NCBI GenBank assembly: GCA_026119935.1 | Contig: JALRMH010000009.1 | Location: forward strand, 1 to 64,000 | Direction: 5' to 3' | Origin: Endothia cerciana | Taxonomy: Eukaryota; Ascomycota; Sordariomycetes; Diaporthales; Cryphonectriaceae | Length of the DNA: 64,000 bases | Shown: positions 34,321-45,866 of the stretch, one piece after another | Layout: the number at the start of each line of letters is the position of its first letter | Position numbering within the stretch: position 1 is the stretch's first letter | Notes under the pieces: generated by a model | The model's input: the letters and a program-made list of their open reading frames with translations, nothing else | Databases searched by the model: none | Told to the model about the DNA's origin: nothing | Program-made: the position numbers and the translations under genes

Positions 34321-35491
34321 AACCAATGATCCACCCGCTCCACGGCATTGTTTGGCCACGGACGGATGTCTGGCATATATCGCATACATCTACGGGATCT
34401 CTGGTCGGGTAGATGGAGGGGCTGCGGGAGGGGCTGCGGGAGAGGCACATTATCTCAGCCATCTGGAGGGTGATGGAAGGCAATATACGGCGTTCGTGAC
34501 TTGCCCCTTCGGTCTGGTCCCAAGTACCAGGTTAAGAGTGGAGTACTCGGATTTCCTGCTTTGCCCACGCCCTGTATTGCTCGTCCACGAAGTTTTGTCA
34601 TCGGAACAACCCAGGAACCGCCTGGCCGGTGGCCCTCGTGCCCTCAGGAGATGCCGCTCAGCCAGCTTTCAGAAGCGAAATACAATCTGCAGAGGTTCCA
34701 GGCGTCACCCTGGTGGCAACCCTCCTACCGAAACCTTGCTCTCTCTACCCAGACAGGTACTTACGTGTCCTCCTTTCAGGCACCCTCCGTGTGGCTACTG
34801 ATTTGTAGTTGGTTTTTTTTTTTGGGTGTCCCTGATGTGGCAACTTCTCGCCCCTTTGAAACTGATAGACATCCTTCTCCCAGTGACCCGTGCTTCCGAC
34901 CAGCCACTTGCCACCCCGTCCCAGCGCGTTCCTTACAAGCATCTCCTCTGTCTCCGGTAGTGATGAGTCCCTACCCGGGGCAAAGCCCTGACACGGTCCT
35001 CGGGCAAGTGACTCCGCAGGGATCTGGTTCCCAGCTCACCGAACACCAATTCAGAGATTCCATACACACGCGAGGACATCTGCGAACCCGAATGGGCTGC
35101 ATGCTTAAGTACTGGATACATGCGTTCAAGGATATGCAGATTCAAGGAATGGTAGTTTGCGTGAGACAGACAGACTCAACTGGTTCCATCCCGTCGTCAT
35201 CATGGCAGACCCTTCGGATTTTTTCACGTAGTTCGCAGGATGTCCTCACACGATCAGAGGTTTTTGTCATTACGTATTAGACTAATCATATTCGGTACAA
35301 TGTTATCGCGCCACGCGGTCCCTCTTTACACCCATATGCATTACTAACATGATCAGATGATGATGTGAGGCAGAGAGGCCTCCTTCGAAAACACCATTCA
35401 TACAACCGGAACTCCCAGCTGAAATTCACGACAACACGGAATAATAAGTCGCGTACCTAGACTGGCTAGTCCCTATGGGTGTACGCCTTTC
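34321..35491. other. Convergent 3' flanks, no gene recognised
   Basis: This lies between the subtilase (plus) and the kinase (minus). A 259-codon open frame (34501-35280 plus) begins with TTG and has no recognisable domain. A T-run lies at about 34812-34822. Confidence 0.55.
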
Positions 35492-38287
35492 TCACAGGAC
35501 AATCTCGTGCTGGGTAAGATCCGTCTGGCGGGAGCGAGTTGGGAGAGTCCTCAGCACGGAGGACGTGTACTGCAGGTGCTCATGGAGGCTTCGTATCATC
35601 CGCTGCAGCTCGTCCTTGACCTCCTCCTGGGCGCCAGTCCCCTGTAGCACATTCACCGTCGGCGGCCTAGGCATGTATGGAAGTGATGGCATAGGTGCGT
35701 CTGAGTCAAAATCTGATTCTTCAACGTTGATTGACACGTGGTCGCCGTTGGCATGCACGCCTAGATCGTCGGCAGCGTCATTCGTGTCCGACGGCGGTGT
35801 CATGATCATGCCGTCCGAGGTAGGTGTGGACGGCACTGGCCCGAGGCCAAGATCATCGGGAACATAGATCGAAGGCTCCCTCTCCGATGCCGACAATGCC
35901 GAGAACGATCCATTCGGGCTTGTGTCGCCTACATACAGCGAGGGCTCTCGGCCGCTCATCGGTATGGCATCCTCTGATATGTAGAGAGAGGGCTCCCTAT
36001 TGCTTCTGGGGATGGCATCGTCTGATATGTACAGGGAAGGCTCCCTGCCTGAATGAAGGGAGGCATGACTGGACAGGCCGAACGATGGCTGTTGCGTCCT
36101 GAACAAAGGCATACCGACTTCGGATGCCACCGAGTCCGGAACCGCAGTGTAGGGACGCAGGGGCTCACCCTCGTCGCTGGTGAGGCTCGCATCGAGGTCG
36201 ATGAGGCTCGATGATGAATAGCGGCTGACCTCCAGGCTTGTGGCCGCTCGTGGCGGGAGTTCCACAGCTAGCGAGTCATCTCGAAAATGTTCTGCCCCGG
36301 CCTGCGGGAGGGAATCCAGGGCCATGTAATCATCTTCTTCGTTCGACTGAAACCACTCGCCCCCTAGGTGCGAATTTGTCGACGCCGCACTCGCAAATGT
36401 CCACTCCCGAGTGCTCCTGTTCTCCAGACTCGACTGACTACGCCCCATGTCCGGCCGACGCCCGGGTGACGCCTGGGATGCTGCCGAAGCAAAGGTCCAG
36501 TCCTGCGTGCGTCGGTGATCCATAGTGGACTGGCTCCGGTACAACTGGCTCTCCCTTTGTCGACCAGCTTCACGAGGCTCCTCAGCCTCCTCTAGGCCCA
36601 ATTCGTCCCCAGCAGCCCCCTGGAACGTCCAATCTTGAGTGCGGCGCCTGTCCAAAGTTGTGTGACTCCTCCCAAGCGGTCTGATACTGACACGACTAGC
36701 CCTAATGGTGTCCATATCGGCGAATCGGGATAGCCTGTCTCCGTCCAGTGACATGTCGAGGTCGATTAATCCAGATTCTCGGATCGTTTCATGTTTCGGC
36801 CGGTGACCACCCTTAATTGTGCCGTCGTCCATGTCTGCAAATCGCGAGAGCCTGTCGCCGTCGAGGGATAAGTCTAGATCGATCAGAGAGTCTCGGGGCT
36901 GCTCATTGTTGGACTTGTCGCTGTCCTCCACGCTCATCTCGGGAGCCGAAGTAGGCATAAGTCTACCGTAAAAGAGCCGTGAATTCTCTTCGTAGTTCGT
37001 GATGGTGTTGGGATCGAATGCTTTCTCGAGGGGACCCTTTAATTTTGGAATGTTGGGGGGTCGACGGCGACGGCTGGAGTCTCTGGGAGGCGGAGGCATC
37101 ATAGAGACACGAGGCCCGTACGCATCGTAGACGGCCTGGGCTTCTGTCTCCCCAAGACGCGGGACATCGAAACCCCCGGCCATGGTATCGAAGTTCCAGC
37201 CATCTTCTCCCGACGGCCCCGGGCCATCGCTGTCGGCAAGACCTTGAGCACCTCCCGCGTTGAACAGAGACATCCTGTTCCCACCCTGCACTTCCCATAG
37301 TCGGTAGGCCTTGACAAGCATGGAGAGCGACTCGGTCGGGTAGTCGCTGGTCGTGTTGTTGATATATGGATGTCTCTGGACCTGGCCGATGGAAGGCCGG
37401 TCTCTGGGGTCTTCGGTCATGCAGAAGGCCACCAAGTCCTTGAGGTGCTCGGAGTACTGGTCGCCCTCGAGGCGGGGGCAGTGCTTCTTCAGAAAGGAGC
37501 CGAACTGGGGGATGTCGATCCTCGCCATGTTCTTTGCATTTGGGGGCAAGCCGGTGGCAGCCTCGAAAGCAAGAGACCCAAATGCCCAGATGTCGACCTC
37601 GGTGCCGTACGAGACAGACATGTCGAAGAGCTCAGGAGCCATCCAGTTCAACGTGCCCGTCACCGTGCTCCGCTTGTCGAACTTGGTCTCAATGATGCCG
37701 GCAACACCAAAATCGCAAAGCTGGACGCCGCCCTTCTCAGTCACCAGTACGTTGGCGCACTTGATGTCGCGATGAATGATGCCTTCCTTGTGGACCCAGT
37801 ACAGTGCTTCTGCCACCTCTCGCAGGATCGGTATGATCCATTTTTCGGGCAGACCTCCAGAGGGACGCATCAAGGTGGAAACGCTCCCGCCGCCACAGTA
37901 CTCGGTAATGATCCACATGGCGGGTCCGACGAGCAGCGTCTCGATGACAGTGTTGATGTTCCTGGCGCCGCTGTCGCCAAGCTTCTTGAGGGTGTTGACC
38001 TCCTTGAGGATGTCCTTGAAGGTGTCGGCGGCGCCCGGAGCAAGGCTGTCCCCCTCGTCGATGCTGATAATCTTGACCGCGACGAGTTGACCAGAGGCAG
38101 ATGCCCTGGCCTTGTAGACGCGGCCGAAGCTCCCCTTGCCGATGAGCTCTGACAAGGTGTAGGGCGGAGGCTCCCTGCCGTTCTCGGCACATTCGCGCAC
38201 AATGGAGCGCTGCATCTTGTCGGCATCTTCGAAGGCCTTCTTCTTGGTCGCCGACAGGTCTGCTGCGGCAACCGAAAGGGTGGCCAT
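35492..38287 (-). CDS. STE20-like protein kinase (germinal-centre kinase group)
   Basis: A single exon of 931 residues from the ATG at 38287 (context CCATCATGGCC). The kinase domain spans about residues 43-310. It has the glycine loop IGKGSFGRVYKA, VAVK Lys72, HRDIKCAN with Asp174, CDFGVAG with Asp192, the STE20 signature GTLNWMAPE, and VDIWAFGSLAFE. The domain is N-terminal, as in GCK enzymes such as Sid1/Kic1/MST types, and not C-terminal as in PAKs. The 600-residue tail is disordered and repetitive. It carries LIDLD(L/M)SLDGDRLSRFADMD twice and a weaker third copy, (R)RTQDWTF-type motifs three times, and REPS(L/I)Y(I/V) four times. GCK kinases act in septation, polarity and MAPK or NDR-kinase cascades. 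Which branch this one serves is not settled; Neurospora MST-1 is my best guess. Confidence 0.9.
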   Translation of the reverse strand: MATLSVAAADLSATKKKAFEDADKMQRSIVRECAENGREPPPYTLSELIGKGSFGRVYKARASASGQLVAVKIISIDEGDSLAPGAADTFKDILKEVNTLKKLGDSGARNINTVIETLLVGPAMWIITEYCGGGSVSTLMRPSGGLPEKWIIPILREVAEALYWVHKEGIIHRDIKCANVLVTEKGGVQLCDFGVAGIIETKFDKRSTVTGTLNWMAPELFDMSVSYGTEVDIWAFGSLAFEAATGLPPNAKNMARIDIPQFGSFLKKHCPRLEGDQYSEHLKDLVAFCMTEDPRDRPSIGQVQRHPYINNTTSDYPTESLSMLVKAYRLWEVQGGNRMSLFNAGGAQGLADSDGPGPSGEDGWNFDTMAGGFDVPRLGETEAQAVYDAYGPRVSMMPPPPRDSSRRRRPPNIPKLKGPLEKAFDPNTITNYEENSRLFYGRLMPTSAPEMSVEDSDKSNNEQPRDSLIDLDLSLDGDRLSRFADMDDGTIKGGHRPKHETIRESGLIDLDMSLDGDRLSRFADMDTIRASRVSIRPLGRSHTTLDRRRTQDWTFQGAAGDELGLEEAEEPREAGRQRESQLYRSQSTMDHRRTQDWTFASAASQASPGRRPDMGRSQSSLENRSTREWTFASAASTNSHLGGEWFQSNEEDDYMALDSLPQAGAEHFRDDSLAVELPPRAATSLEVSRYSSSSLIDLDASLTSDEGEPLRPYTAVPDSVASEVGMPLFRTQQPSFGLSSHASLHSGREPSLYISDDAIPRSNREPSLYISEDAIPMSGREPSLYVGDTSPNGSFSALSASEREPSIYVPDDLGLGPVPSTPTSDGMIMTPPSDTNDAADDLGVHANGDHVSINVEESDFDSDAPMPSLPYMPRPPTVNVLQGTGAQEEVKDELQRMIRSLHEHLQYTSSVLRTLPTRSRQTDLTQHEIVL

Positions 38288-38580
38288 GATGGCGATAGCT
38301 CTGAACACCCGGCGCTACCAAGACGAGACGGAATGGGCGGCGATCGTTGAATGGGAAGTTTCGATATGCCTTGTTGTGAAGGCCGAGTGGCGACGGGAAG
38401 ATGAGACAAGATAGGGAAGCTGGATGCGGCGTGGCGGTGTGCAGCGCTGTCTGCCGGACCGTCCTGGCTGGGGATGGAGACCACTCGATGAGGTGGCCAG
38501 CCTCAGGAGTGAGACGGGTTACTGGACCACGACCGGGCAATACACTATGGCTGCACCTCCTGTCGACCTTTCCCCTCCTG

Positions 38581-38623
38581 CCTGGCAGCCCTGGCAGCCC
38601 TGGCAGCCCTGGCAGCCCTGGCA
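38581..38623. repeat. (CCTGGCAGC)n tandem repeat
   Basis: Five near-perfect copies of a 9-base unit lie in the region upstream of the kinase gene. Confidence 0.85.
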
Positions 38624-38917
38624 GAAGGCCTTGCGCGACGCCGCGACGCGGTATTCAGAGGCGGCCAAGTCAGCCCGAGTGGGACTGAGTGAGACCCGGA
38701 GACGATCTGATGATGCCCATCAATGCCCCTAGCCCGCCAGGTATGTGTGCAGTCGTGACTGCGACACCTGCATCGACGGCTGCGATGACGGCTGGCTGGA
38801 TAGGCGCCACAGCGAGGCTGCAACAGCTGGACCGCCGGGGGAGAAACTGCGGCGGATGGTGATGGTCTTAAGAAAGAAGACAAGTCATCAAGATTGGATG
38901 AGAGAGGCCCGCAACCG

Positions 38918-38946
38918 ATGGGATGGGATGGGATGGGATGGGATGG
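38918..38946. repeat. (GGGAT)n array
   Basis: At least five tandem GGGAT/GGATG pentamers in non-coding sequence. Confidence 0.85.
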
Positions 38947-39957
38947 GGATGAGATGGGTCACTGTCTGCGTGGTTGGGGGGGCGGTTATGTAAGCACATC
39001 ACCAGCAAATAACCACCAGCCCAGCCAGGCCTGCACCGCGTCGCATTCACTTCCATCTACTCATGAAAAAAACCAATCTGGTGTACTACGTTATTTGGCA
39101 CCAGAGGCGTTCTAATCTCTACGCGACATGACCTGGAGGCAGCTTGAAAACGTCCGTTCGCATGACGTCTCCTGGCACCAACGCGTGGGGTCCTCACCCT
39201 GTATCAAACCCGTCGCCCCCTTTTCAACAGCCTACAGAGTCTTAACTCAGGTTCTGACCCCAGGCTCTGGTCCCACCTGGTATGGAGTCCCTAGTATGGG
39301 ATTAGCACACCCAATTCGTTCAACAGTACCTACCCTTCATCAATTGGCAACTAAGTAACGGCTATGGGGGGGGGGGGGGGAGACCCAGAGGGAGGCAAAA
39401 AGGGGGGGGGGGGGTTGGATGTCTGCAATCCATGTACGGCAGTCATCCTGGTGGGAGATCTCAGGGACGACCGCCTCCATGTGCCCGGAAACCAGGCTTC
39501 AAATGCCTCATCATCACTATCAGCATTTCTTGGCACAATCACAGCCATCGAGGGAGGCTGAATTGCAATTTGACATCCATGCTTGTAGATTCTGCGTTGG
39601 CCACGCCCTGGAGACAGGAGTGCATGTCAGGTAAGGAGTCAATCAGGCCAGCAGCGGGATTCAGGACGGCCTCGGTTCCGCCATACCGAGGATGACCGGA
39701 CCAGAGAAGGAGTATTATTATGTCATTAGTATCAGTTGTATGTCCAGTCCTGTCTGGAAATGCATATATAGACGCCCGTCGTCAGATGTGCGATGCTTCC
39801 TCCGGTGTGTTGTCAGGCCATGCGTCACGTCGTCACGTACATTCTTTTCTCTTGTTCCTTTCTCATACAGGCCGGGAAACCGCCGTATCGTTACAGCTCC
39901 TCATGCCCGGTGGGCAGTGGTGCACCGACTGGGTCGGGTTTGCCCAGTGTCATTATT

Positions 39958-41495
39958 TTAGTCAAGGAGAGCTTCTCCGTGGCGCCGCCGAACCTGGCCC
40001 CCATGAACCAGGCGAGACCGATCTGCGATGAGGTTAGTATCCTGACTCGGCACCCGGTACTCGTCCTCTTCTAGACCTACCATCAGGGCTCCAACAAAAA
40101 CGAGAACGCAGACGACGGCGAGGATGAGTATCATGGCCTCCTTCTGATCCGTCGACCTGTCCAATTCCCGTTGCCTCGCCTTGGCTTTCCCCTCGGCCGA
40201 TAGCTTCGCAACATCCTGCGTGGGGAAGATCCTCTCGATAAATTGCTCGATCTGCCAAAAGTCAGCCGACTTGGAAGGTAGGACAGCGCCCCGGCGCCCG
40301 TCGACGTACCTTGCCACATTGCACGCAGATCGCCAGGTAGCTGGGATCTCGGGGGTCGGCCTTCTGGTGTATCCTCCGGGCATACCGCCGGAAGAACTCG
40401 TACACGAGCCTCAGGTTTTGTGTCGACTCGATCATAAGCTGGCAGGCGTCACCCTTGGTGATCTTGACGTTCCTCTCAAAGATTGCTGGGTTCATAAAGA
40501 CGAGGTCTAGCGTCGCGATGGCCATGGACTGCGGGATCGCCACGAAGTTGAACACGCTCTGGTCCCTGACTGCGGCCATGTAGTACAAACAGCCCTCGAC
40601 GTGCTTCAGGGCGTCCAGGACCATCTCGGAACTGCACCAGAGGGCCTTCTGCCTGTGTTCCGGCTTGAGCAGGTCCTCCATCTTGTCGACGTGCTTGCTC
40701 CAGATCTCCTTGGGCCACCACCTCTTGCCCTCATCCCAGTCCTCCTTGATGTCTCGGATGATGTTGACCTTCTGCAGCAGCTGGCCCATGTCCTCGGCGA
40801 GCTCGGGTCTCTCGAGCAGCGCGGGGTTGGCGAGCTTGGACTCGACGAACAGGCGCGTGAGGCCCTCGCCGACCAGACCCGCGACATAGTGGCAGTACAG
40901 CTCGTAGTCCTTTGTCGATATGACGCCGTACTCGTTGAGGTCGCCGTTGAGGGCGAAGTCGGCCATGCCGTTGCCCATCTTGTCGGTAATGTCCTTGATG
41001 ATGGCAAAGTACTCCTTCTTGACCTTCTTCAGCTCGGTGATGATGTCGTCGAAATGGACGAGCAGGTCGCGGTCCTTCTCGTTGGGCCCGTTCTCCTTGA
41101 ACGTCCAGCCGTCGACCTCGATGTTCTTGTGGAAATCGCGAAGCAGGGGCTCCTTGGTCCCGATGTCAAGGGTCATGTCATCCTCGATGGTGTCGAGGCC
41201 ACGGAGGACGAGGTAGAAGAGGGCTATGGGCATGAGGAGCTCCGGGTTGAGCTCCTGGATGACGGCGCAGAAGCTTCGGGAGGTAAGGTTGAGGTAGTGG
41301 AAACATGACTTTTCCGTGGGGGTCTCCTTGCTGAGGTCGCGGTGGTGTACGGGGTCGTGCCATAGCTTCCTGTGGTGCGTGATGGTCAGCTGCGAGGAAG
41401 TATAACGGGACGCGCGCCAGAGCGTACCACTGTATCATGCTGCGGAGCTGGTTGGGGTGAAACATAAAGTAGAGGGCCTGAGTTGCGGCGCCCAT
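39958..41495 (-). CDS. erg9: Squalene synthase (farnesyl-diphosphate farnesyltransferase)
   Basis: There are three exons in transcript order, 41495-41428, 41369-40310 and 40251-39958, giving 473 residues. Introns open GTACGC and GTACGT and close ACAG and GCAG. The ER-membrane enzyme condenses two farnesyl diphosphates to squalene with NADPH, the first committed step of ergosterol synthesis. Visible motifs are the first Asp-rich box LRGLDTIEDDMT (Asp82-Asp86), YCHYVAGLVGEGL, the second box NIIRDIKEDWDEGK, and the region VFNFVAIPQSMAIATL. A C-terminal membrane helix, AMILILAVVCVLVFVGALMVG, provides ER anchoring. The N-terminus MGAATQALYFMFHPNQLRSMIQWKLWHDPVH matches fungal enzymes. Full length and intact. 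Confidence 0.97.
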
Positions 41496-43761
41496 CTTGA
41501 AGGAAGGGAGGGCTGTGATCGCCGGGTAGTAGTGCGGAATCGAGATTGTCGGGCTCGGTCAGTGTCCGTAGCAGCCTGTCGAAAGAAGCAGATGGCGCGG
41601 GACGGGGCACGCGATCGAGGCGCGCGCGAAGGGCAATTGGAGGGCTGCGCGGGGTTGGGGGGGAGGCGGCCGGTCTTCAGGAGATAGTGAGGATATCAGG
41701 CGACGTGACTGAGGCGTGCGAGGCGATCACCTGTGGTTTGGTGGTGGAGGAGTCGTGATTGACTGAAGTTGAGCGGTGCACAGTACAGCGGTATCGCGTG
41801 GTCCTGGGTTTACCACAGCCCAACCCCTGGAAAATCTGGAGAAAATTTGGGTTGCAGGGGACCCAGTCACCGAGGGCCAGGGAGGCACTGAGAATCCCAA
41901 GGTTGCTCAGGTGACAGCGCCAATTGACGGAGACGAAGCTGTGCGGCCTTCTCCACCCCTCACCCGCATGGGGACACGCTACCACAGCCTGGTCACGGAC
42001 GGCTCATCAATGGTTCAGATGAAGTATCTCAGGTTGCGACGGGGACGCATCTCGTACATGCTACGGTAGTATGCCTCGTGCCGGTCTGCAGTGACTAACG
42101 AGTTGCAGCACTCTAAGTAGTGAGCCGTAACGAGGGGATTGTACTGCATGTCTCGTCAGCTGGGTACCTGCGTTGCCCAAAAAAACCTCGGGCCCCTCGA
42201 GTACTTCAGCACTGTTCAGGTAGGGCACCTTGCCTAGTACTACCCTAGTCCATAGCCAGGGACCGAAGCCCAGCGGGTGCAGCACCGGTCTCTTTTGATT
42301 TTGGGCATAATTCTTGTCAGGGTGAATGTATGACGAGTATGTGACCGCCTCGGGAAATGCCATCAGACTGCTATACACCTTGATATTCTGAAAGAGAGGC
42401 AGAGATCTGGATGACATCCTTACTTACCCCCTTTAGGCCGGAACTCCATGTAAGTCAACTCCCGGCCTCGCGGGCTTCTCACCATTGGTCAATCGTCCCC
42501 TGCCGTCATTGCTGATGCATACATACGAACATGCCTACTGTCAGTATATAAGATCTGCAAAGGCAGGCAGACGAGAGGGGAGGAGGGGAGGAGGGGAGGA
42601 GGGGTGTGAGACGTAGACAGGATCATCTACCCCTCCATGACACCATACACACTATGGCCGTAGTATATTCATTCCATCCTTCCCCCTTCCCGGTGTGTCT
42701 CTCCTTATGCAGACGCCCTCACACGCCCTCAGCTGTCCTGTCCTCGTTGGTCAGGGACCTGCCCCGGGGGGGGGGGGGGGCAGGGTCACAGACGACGTTT
42801 CGCAGGGCCGCGCAAGCACCACACAAGCAGCGGGCTCACCCCTGATTATGCCCCATACCGGACAAGCCCTTGGGAGGGGGCAGACCTATGTGCCCGCCTG
42901 GCTGGTCAATACTGAGCCTTCGTCTGCTGTATGATGGGCCGGTGCTGTCCGTCGCCGTACTGTGAGTCTCATAGGGAAAACGACTCTAGTGTGCACCAGT
43001 GAGACATGGCAGAAAGACGGAAGGACCTAGCGCGCCACCGCGCCAGGTGGTCTAGACACCACGGCCTGAAAGTGTCGAGACCGACCACATCCTGGTCGGC
43101 GCCTGTGCCAATTCTCTACCCACAAGCCGTGATGCTCAGGTATCCCCACCTCCTTAGGGACGGGGCCCAGGAGGACCCTTGGAGGCGTGCCAGAGCTCCA
43201 ATGGCATCCATCTCCTGCCGTTCAGCCGCCCGACGTGCCTACCTGCTCGAGGAGGTACGTACGTATGCCTGGCCCTCCTGAACCCACCGCGCTCTGTCCA
43301 TGGTGAAGCCCTGTTCTCGGTAAATAAGGTCAAGGCTGGGTGAGGGATGGAAGAGTCTGAAACCTCAAAAGGGTGACACTGGCACGCCGCATGTGCTCTT
43401 CTGCTCCCTCCCTTGCTGCGACTTACATTACATGTTCCATCCTCTGCATTGCCTCTCCCGACCTGGACCTGATACTTAAGCCCGCCCTAGGCCACCTGCC
43501 ACCCCCCTTAGCTCGTCCTCCTCCCTCTCGACCCTCTCCTCACCCTCCCGTGAAGAAGAAGAAAGAAAAAAAAAAAAAAAATTCATAATAAATATCGAGA
43601 GCCTCTCTTGCGACTCCTGCTATAGATACCTCGCACCTCTCTCCATATTCCGTCAAGCCCCACCAGCTGCCGTGAACCCACGCCCGGATCCTTCTCCCCC
43701 CACACCCCCCCACCCGTTTACCACCTGCGACTCCCCCGTACCCTGACGGAGAGCTTACACC
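41496..43761. other. 2.3 kb divergent intergenic region
   Basis: Lies between the erg9 start (minus) and the epimerase start (plus), so it contains both promoters. Visible features are a GGGAGGAG repeat (about 42577-42603), a 15-G run (42766-42780), CTAGTACTACCCTAG-type palindromic sequence near 42235 and an A-run (43567-43580). A 91-codon ATG frame at 43006-43281 has no recognisable family and is not called. Confidence 0.6.
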
Positions 43762-44788
43762 ATGGCCACCAACGGCACCAACGGTACCAACGGCTCCAAG
43801 GCTGGCAACCGCTTCCTCATCTGGGGGGGCGAGGGCTGGGTGGCCGGCCATCTGAAGCAGATCCTCGAGGGCCAGGGCAAGCACGTCGCCAGCACCACCG
43901 TCCGCATGCAGGACCGGGAGAAGGTCCTCGAGGTGCTCGAGCGCGAGAAGCCCACCCACGTCCTCAATGCTGCCGGCTGCACCGGCCGCCCCAACGTCGA
44001 CTGGTGTGAGGACCACAAGGAGGATACCATGCGGTCCAACGTCATCGGCACCCTCAACCTGACCGACTGCTGCTACCTCAAGGGCATCCACTGCACCGCC
44101 TTCGCCACCGGGTGCATCTACCAATATGACGACAAGCACCCGTGGGACGGCCCGGGCTACCTCGAGACCGACCCGGCCAACTTCACGGACAGCTTCTACT
44201 CCGAGACCAAGGGCCACGTCGAGGAGGTGAGTGTCGTCCCCCTTCCCCCCAACCCCCTCCCTCCAGGGCGTGGCAATAGGTGACCCGCACGGGTGCGCGG
44301 GCTGGAAATAATGGGCGTTGGCTGATGTGCGATCCCAGGTCATGAAGTACTACAACAACTGTCTGATCCTCCGGCTGCGCATGCCCGTCTCGGACGACCT
44401 CCACCCTCGCAACTTTGTCACCAAGATCGCAAAGTACGACCGCGTCGTCGACATCCCCAACAGCAATACCATCCTGCACGACCTGCTGCCCGCCTCGATC
44501 CTGATGGCCGAGCACGGCGAGACGGGTGTCTACAACTTCACCAACCCGGGTACCATCTCTCACAACGAGGTGCTGACCCTGTTCCGTGACATCGTCAGGC
44601 CGGGCTACAGCTGGAAGAACTTCTCCCTGGAGGAGCAGGCCAAGGTGATCAAGGCCGGCCGGAGCAACTGCAAGCTGGACACCACCAAGCTGATTGCCAA
44701 GCTGAAGGAGTATGGCTACGAAGTGCCCGAGATCCACGAGGCATACAGGCAATGCTTCGAGAGGATGAAGGCGGCTGGTGTCCAGTAA
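43762..44788 (+). CDS. UDP-4-keto-6-deoxyglucose 3,5-epimerase/4-reductase-like protein
   Basis: There are two exons, 43762-44226 and 44339-44788, giving 304 residues. The 112 bp intron opens GTGAGT and closes CCCAG. The N-terminus MATNGTNGTNGSKAG is a short low-complexity leader. The NAD(P) fold follows as FLIWGGEGWVAGHL. The family signatures are unmistakable: THVLNAAGCTGRPNVDWCEDHK, RSNVIGTLNLTD, FATGCIYQYDD, FTDSFYSETKGHVEE with the Y-x3-K active-site pair, RLRMPVSDDLHPRNF, and GVYNFTNPGTISHNE. In Botrytis and plants this bifunctional enzyme performs the last step of UDP- or dTDP-rhamnose synthesis. The partner 4,6-dehydratase is not in the window. It probably acts in the cytosol, feeding rhamnose to wall or surface glycans. 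Confidence 0.9.
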
Positions 44789-45701
44789 GGGGGCGGGGGG
44801 GGGGGGGGGGCAGCCCAGGTGGAGGCCCTGAGCTTTGTTCACTCTGGGTGTTGCATGTCCGCCATGGGGTGATATGTACCTGGTTTGGAAGGGCTTCCAT
44901 TATCTGGGCTTAGGATGCCCTGGCTATATAGATCGAGGAATGACCCCTCGGTATTAGGAATCAGAACCACCTGAGGCTACCCATTGCCATCCCGCATCCA
45001 CACAGGTTTGCAGCCTGTCGCTCTCAGCCCAAGGCGCATCGGCCTTGGTCTCTCTTGACTCCTACTCAATGTCTGACGCAGTTTTCGCAGGCCAGTCTGA
45101 TTGGTTATTTGGTTATTGTACATATGACATAAGCATCGGTACTCCTGGAATGATGTACAGACGGCGAGGGCGCATCCGCAGCTGAGGGGAGAGAGATGGG
45201 AAGACAAGATTGTGTCATGAGGATCGGGTCCTGGGCAAATTGTAGCTACAGTACCCCTAGCAATATAAATTTATACAAACTTGATCCTCTGTGCTGTGTG
45301 TACTAACTAGTTCAGATTCGACACATGCAAATGCGGCCGTGGATGTCTTGGGCGGCTGACGACGTAATGCATGGGCCCGGCCCAGCCGATACACCAACCA
45401 CTACCACCCCCACCTGAGAGCCAGACCACGGGGCAGCCTAGCACGCCTGCAAATCTGATCTGCAGTGGAGGGGAGGCAGGCCTGGCTGACGTGGGGCTGC
45501 GTCAACAACAACCAGGTCTGAAAATAAATCCCGAATCCATCCAACATTTCTGGAATCTGCTCCTCTCCTTCCGCCCTACTCTGCAACTTCACTCGAGCAA
45601 CCCAACCGTCCATCCGTCCGTCTTGATACCCCACGGGCCTCGACACCCGCCTCCTTAATATTCTATCTTGCCCCCTTGATTTGCAAGAGCCCCCCGTCAT
45701 C
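44789..45701. other. Intergenic between epimerase and DnaJ genes
   Basis: A 16-G run begins six bases after the epimerase stop (44795-44810). A DnaJ promoter and pyrimidine-rich leader fill 45540-45690. No gene is recognised. Confidence 0.6.
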
Positions 45702-45826
45702 ATGGTCGTCGATACGGCATACTACGACGTCCTCGGCGTCCAGCCGACTGCGACCGACCTGGAGATTAAGAAGGCATATCGCAAGATGGCCATGGTCCAC
45801 CATCCAGGTATGCAGCAGCAGCAGCA

Positions 45827-45866
<40 letters not shown>

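Larger units (their letters stand above)
38288..39957. other. Kinase promoter/leader and squalene synthase 3' flank
   Basis: Contains a nine-base repeat CCCTGGCAG in five copies (about 38581-38623) and a GGGAT pentamer array (about 38918-38946). Two G-runs of 15 and 13 lie at 39366-39380 and 39402-39414. No gene is recognised. Confidence 0.6.

Noticed and set aside
34501..35280. 259-codon plus-strand frame
   Set aside because: It starts with TTG and has no domain, signal peptide or splice context. Codon use is unlike neighbouring genes.
38288..38308. Seven-residue longer kinase start
   Set aside because: It would need a GTG start; the ATG at 38287 has a strong context.
43006..43281. 91-codon ATG frame in the erg9/epimerase spacer
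   Set aside because: The start context is reasonable, but the product is unrecognised and Arg/Ser/Pro-rich, as expected by chance in GC-rich DNA.
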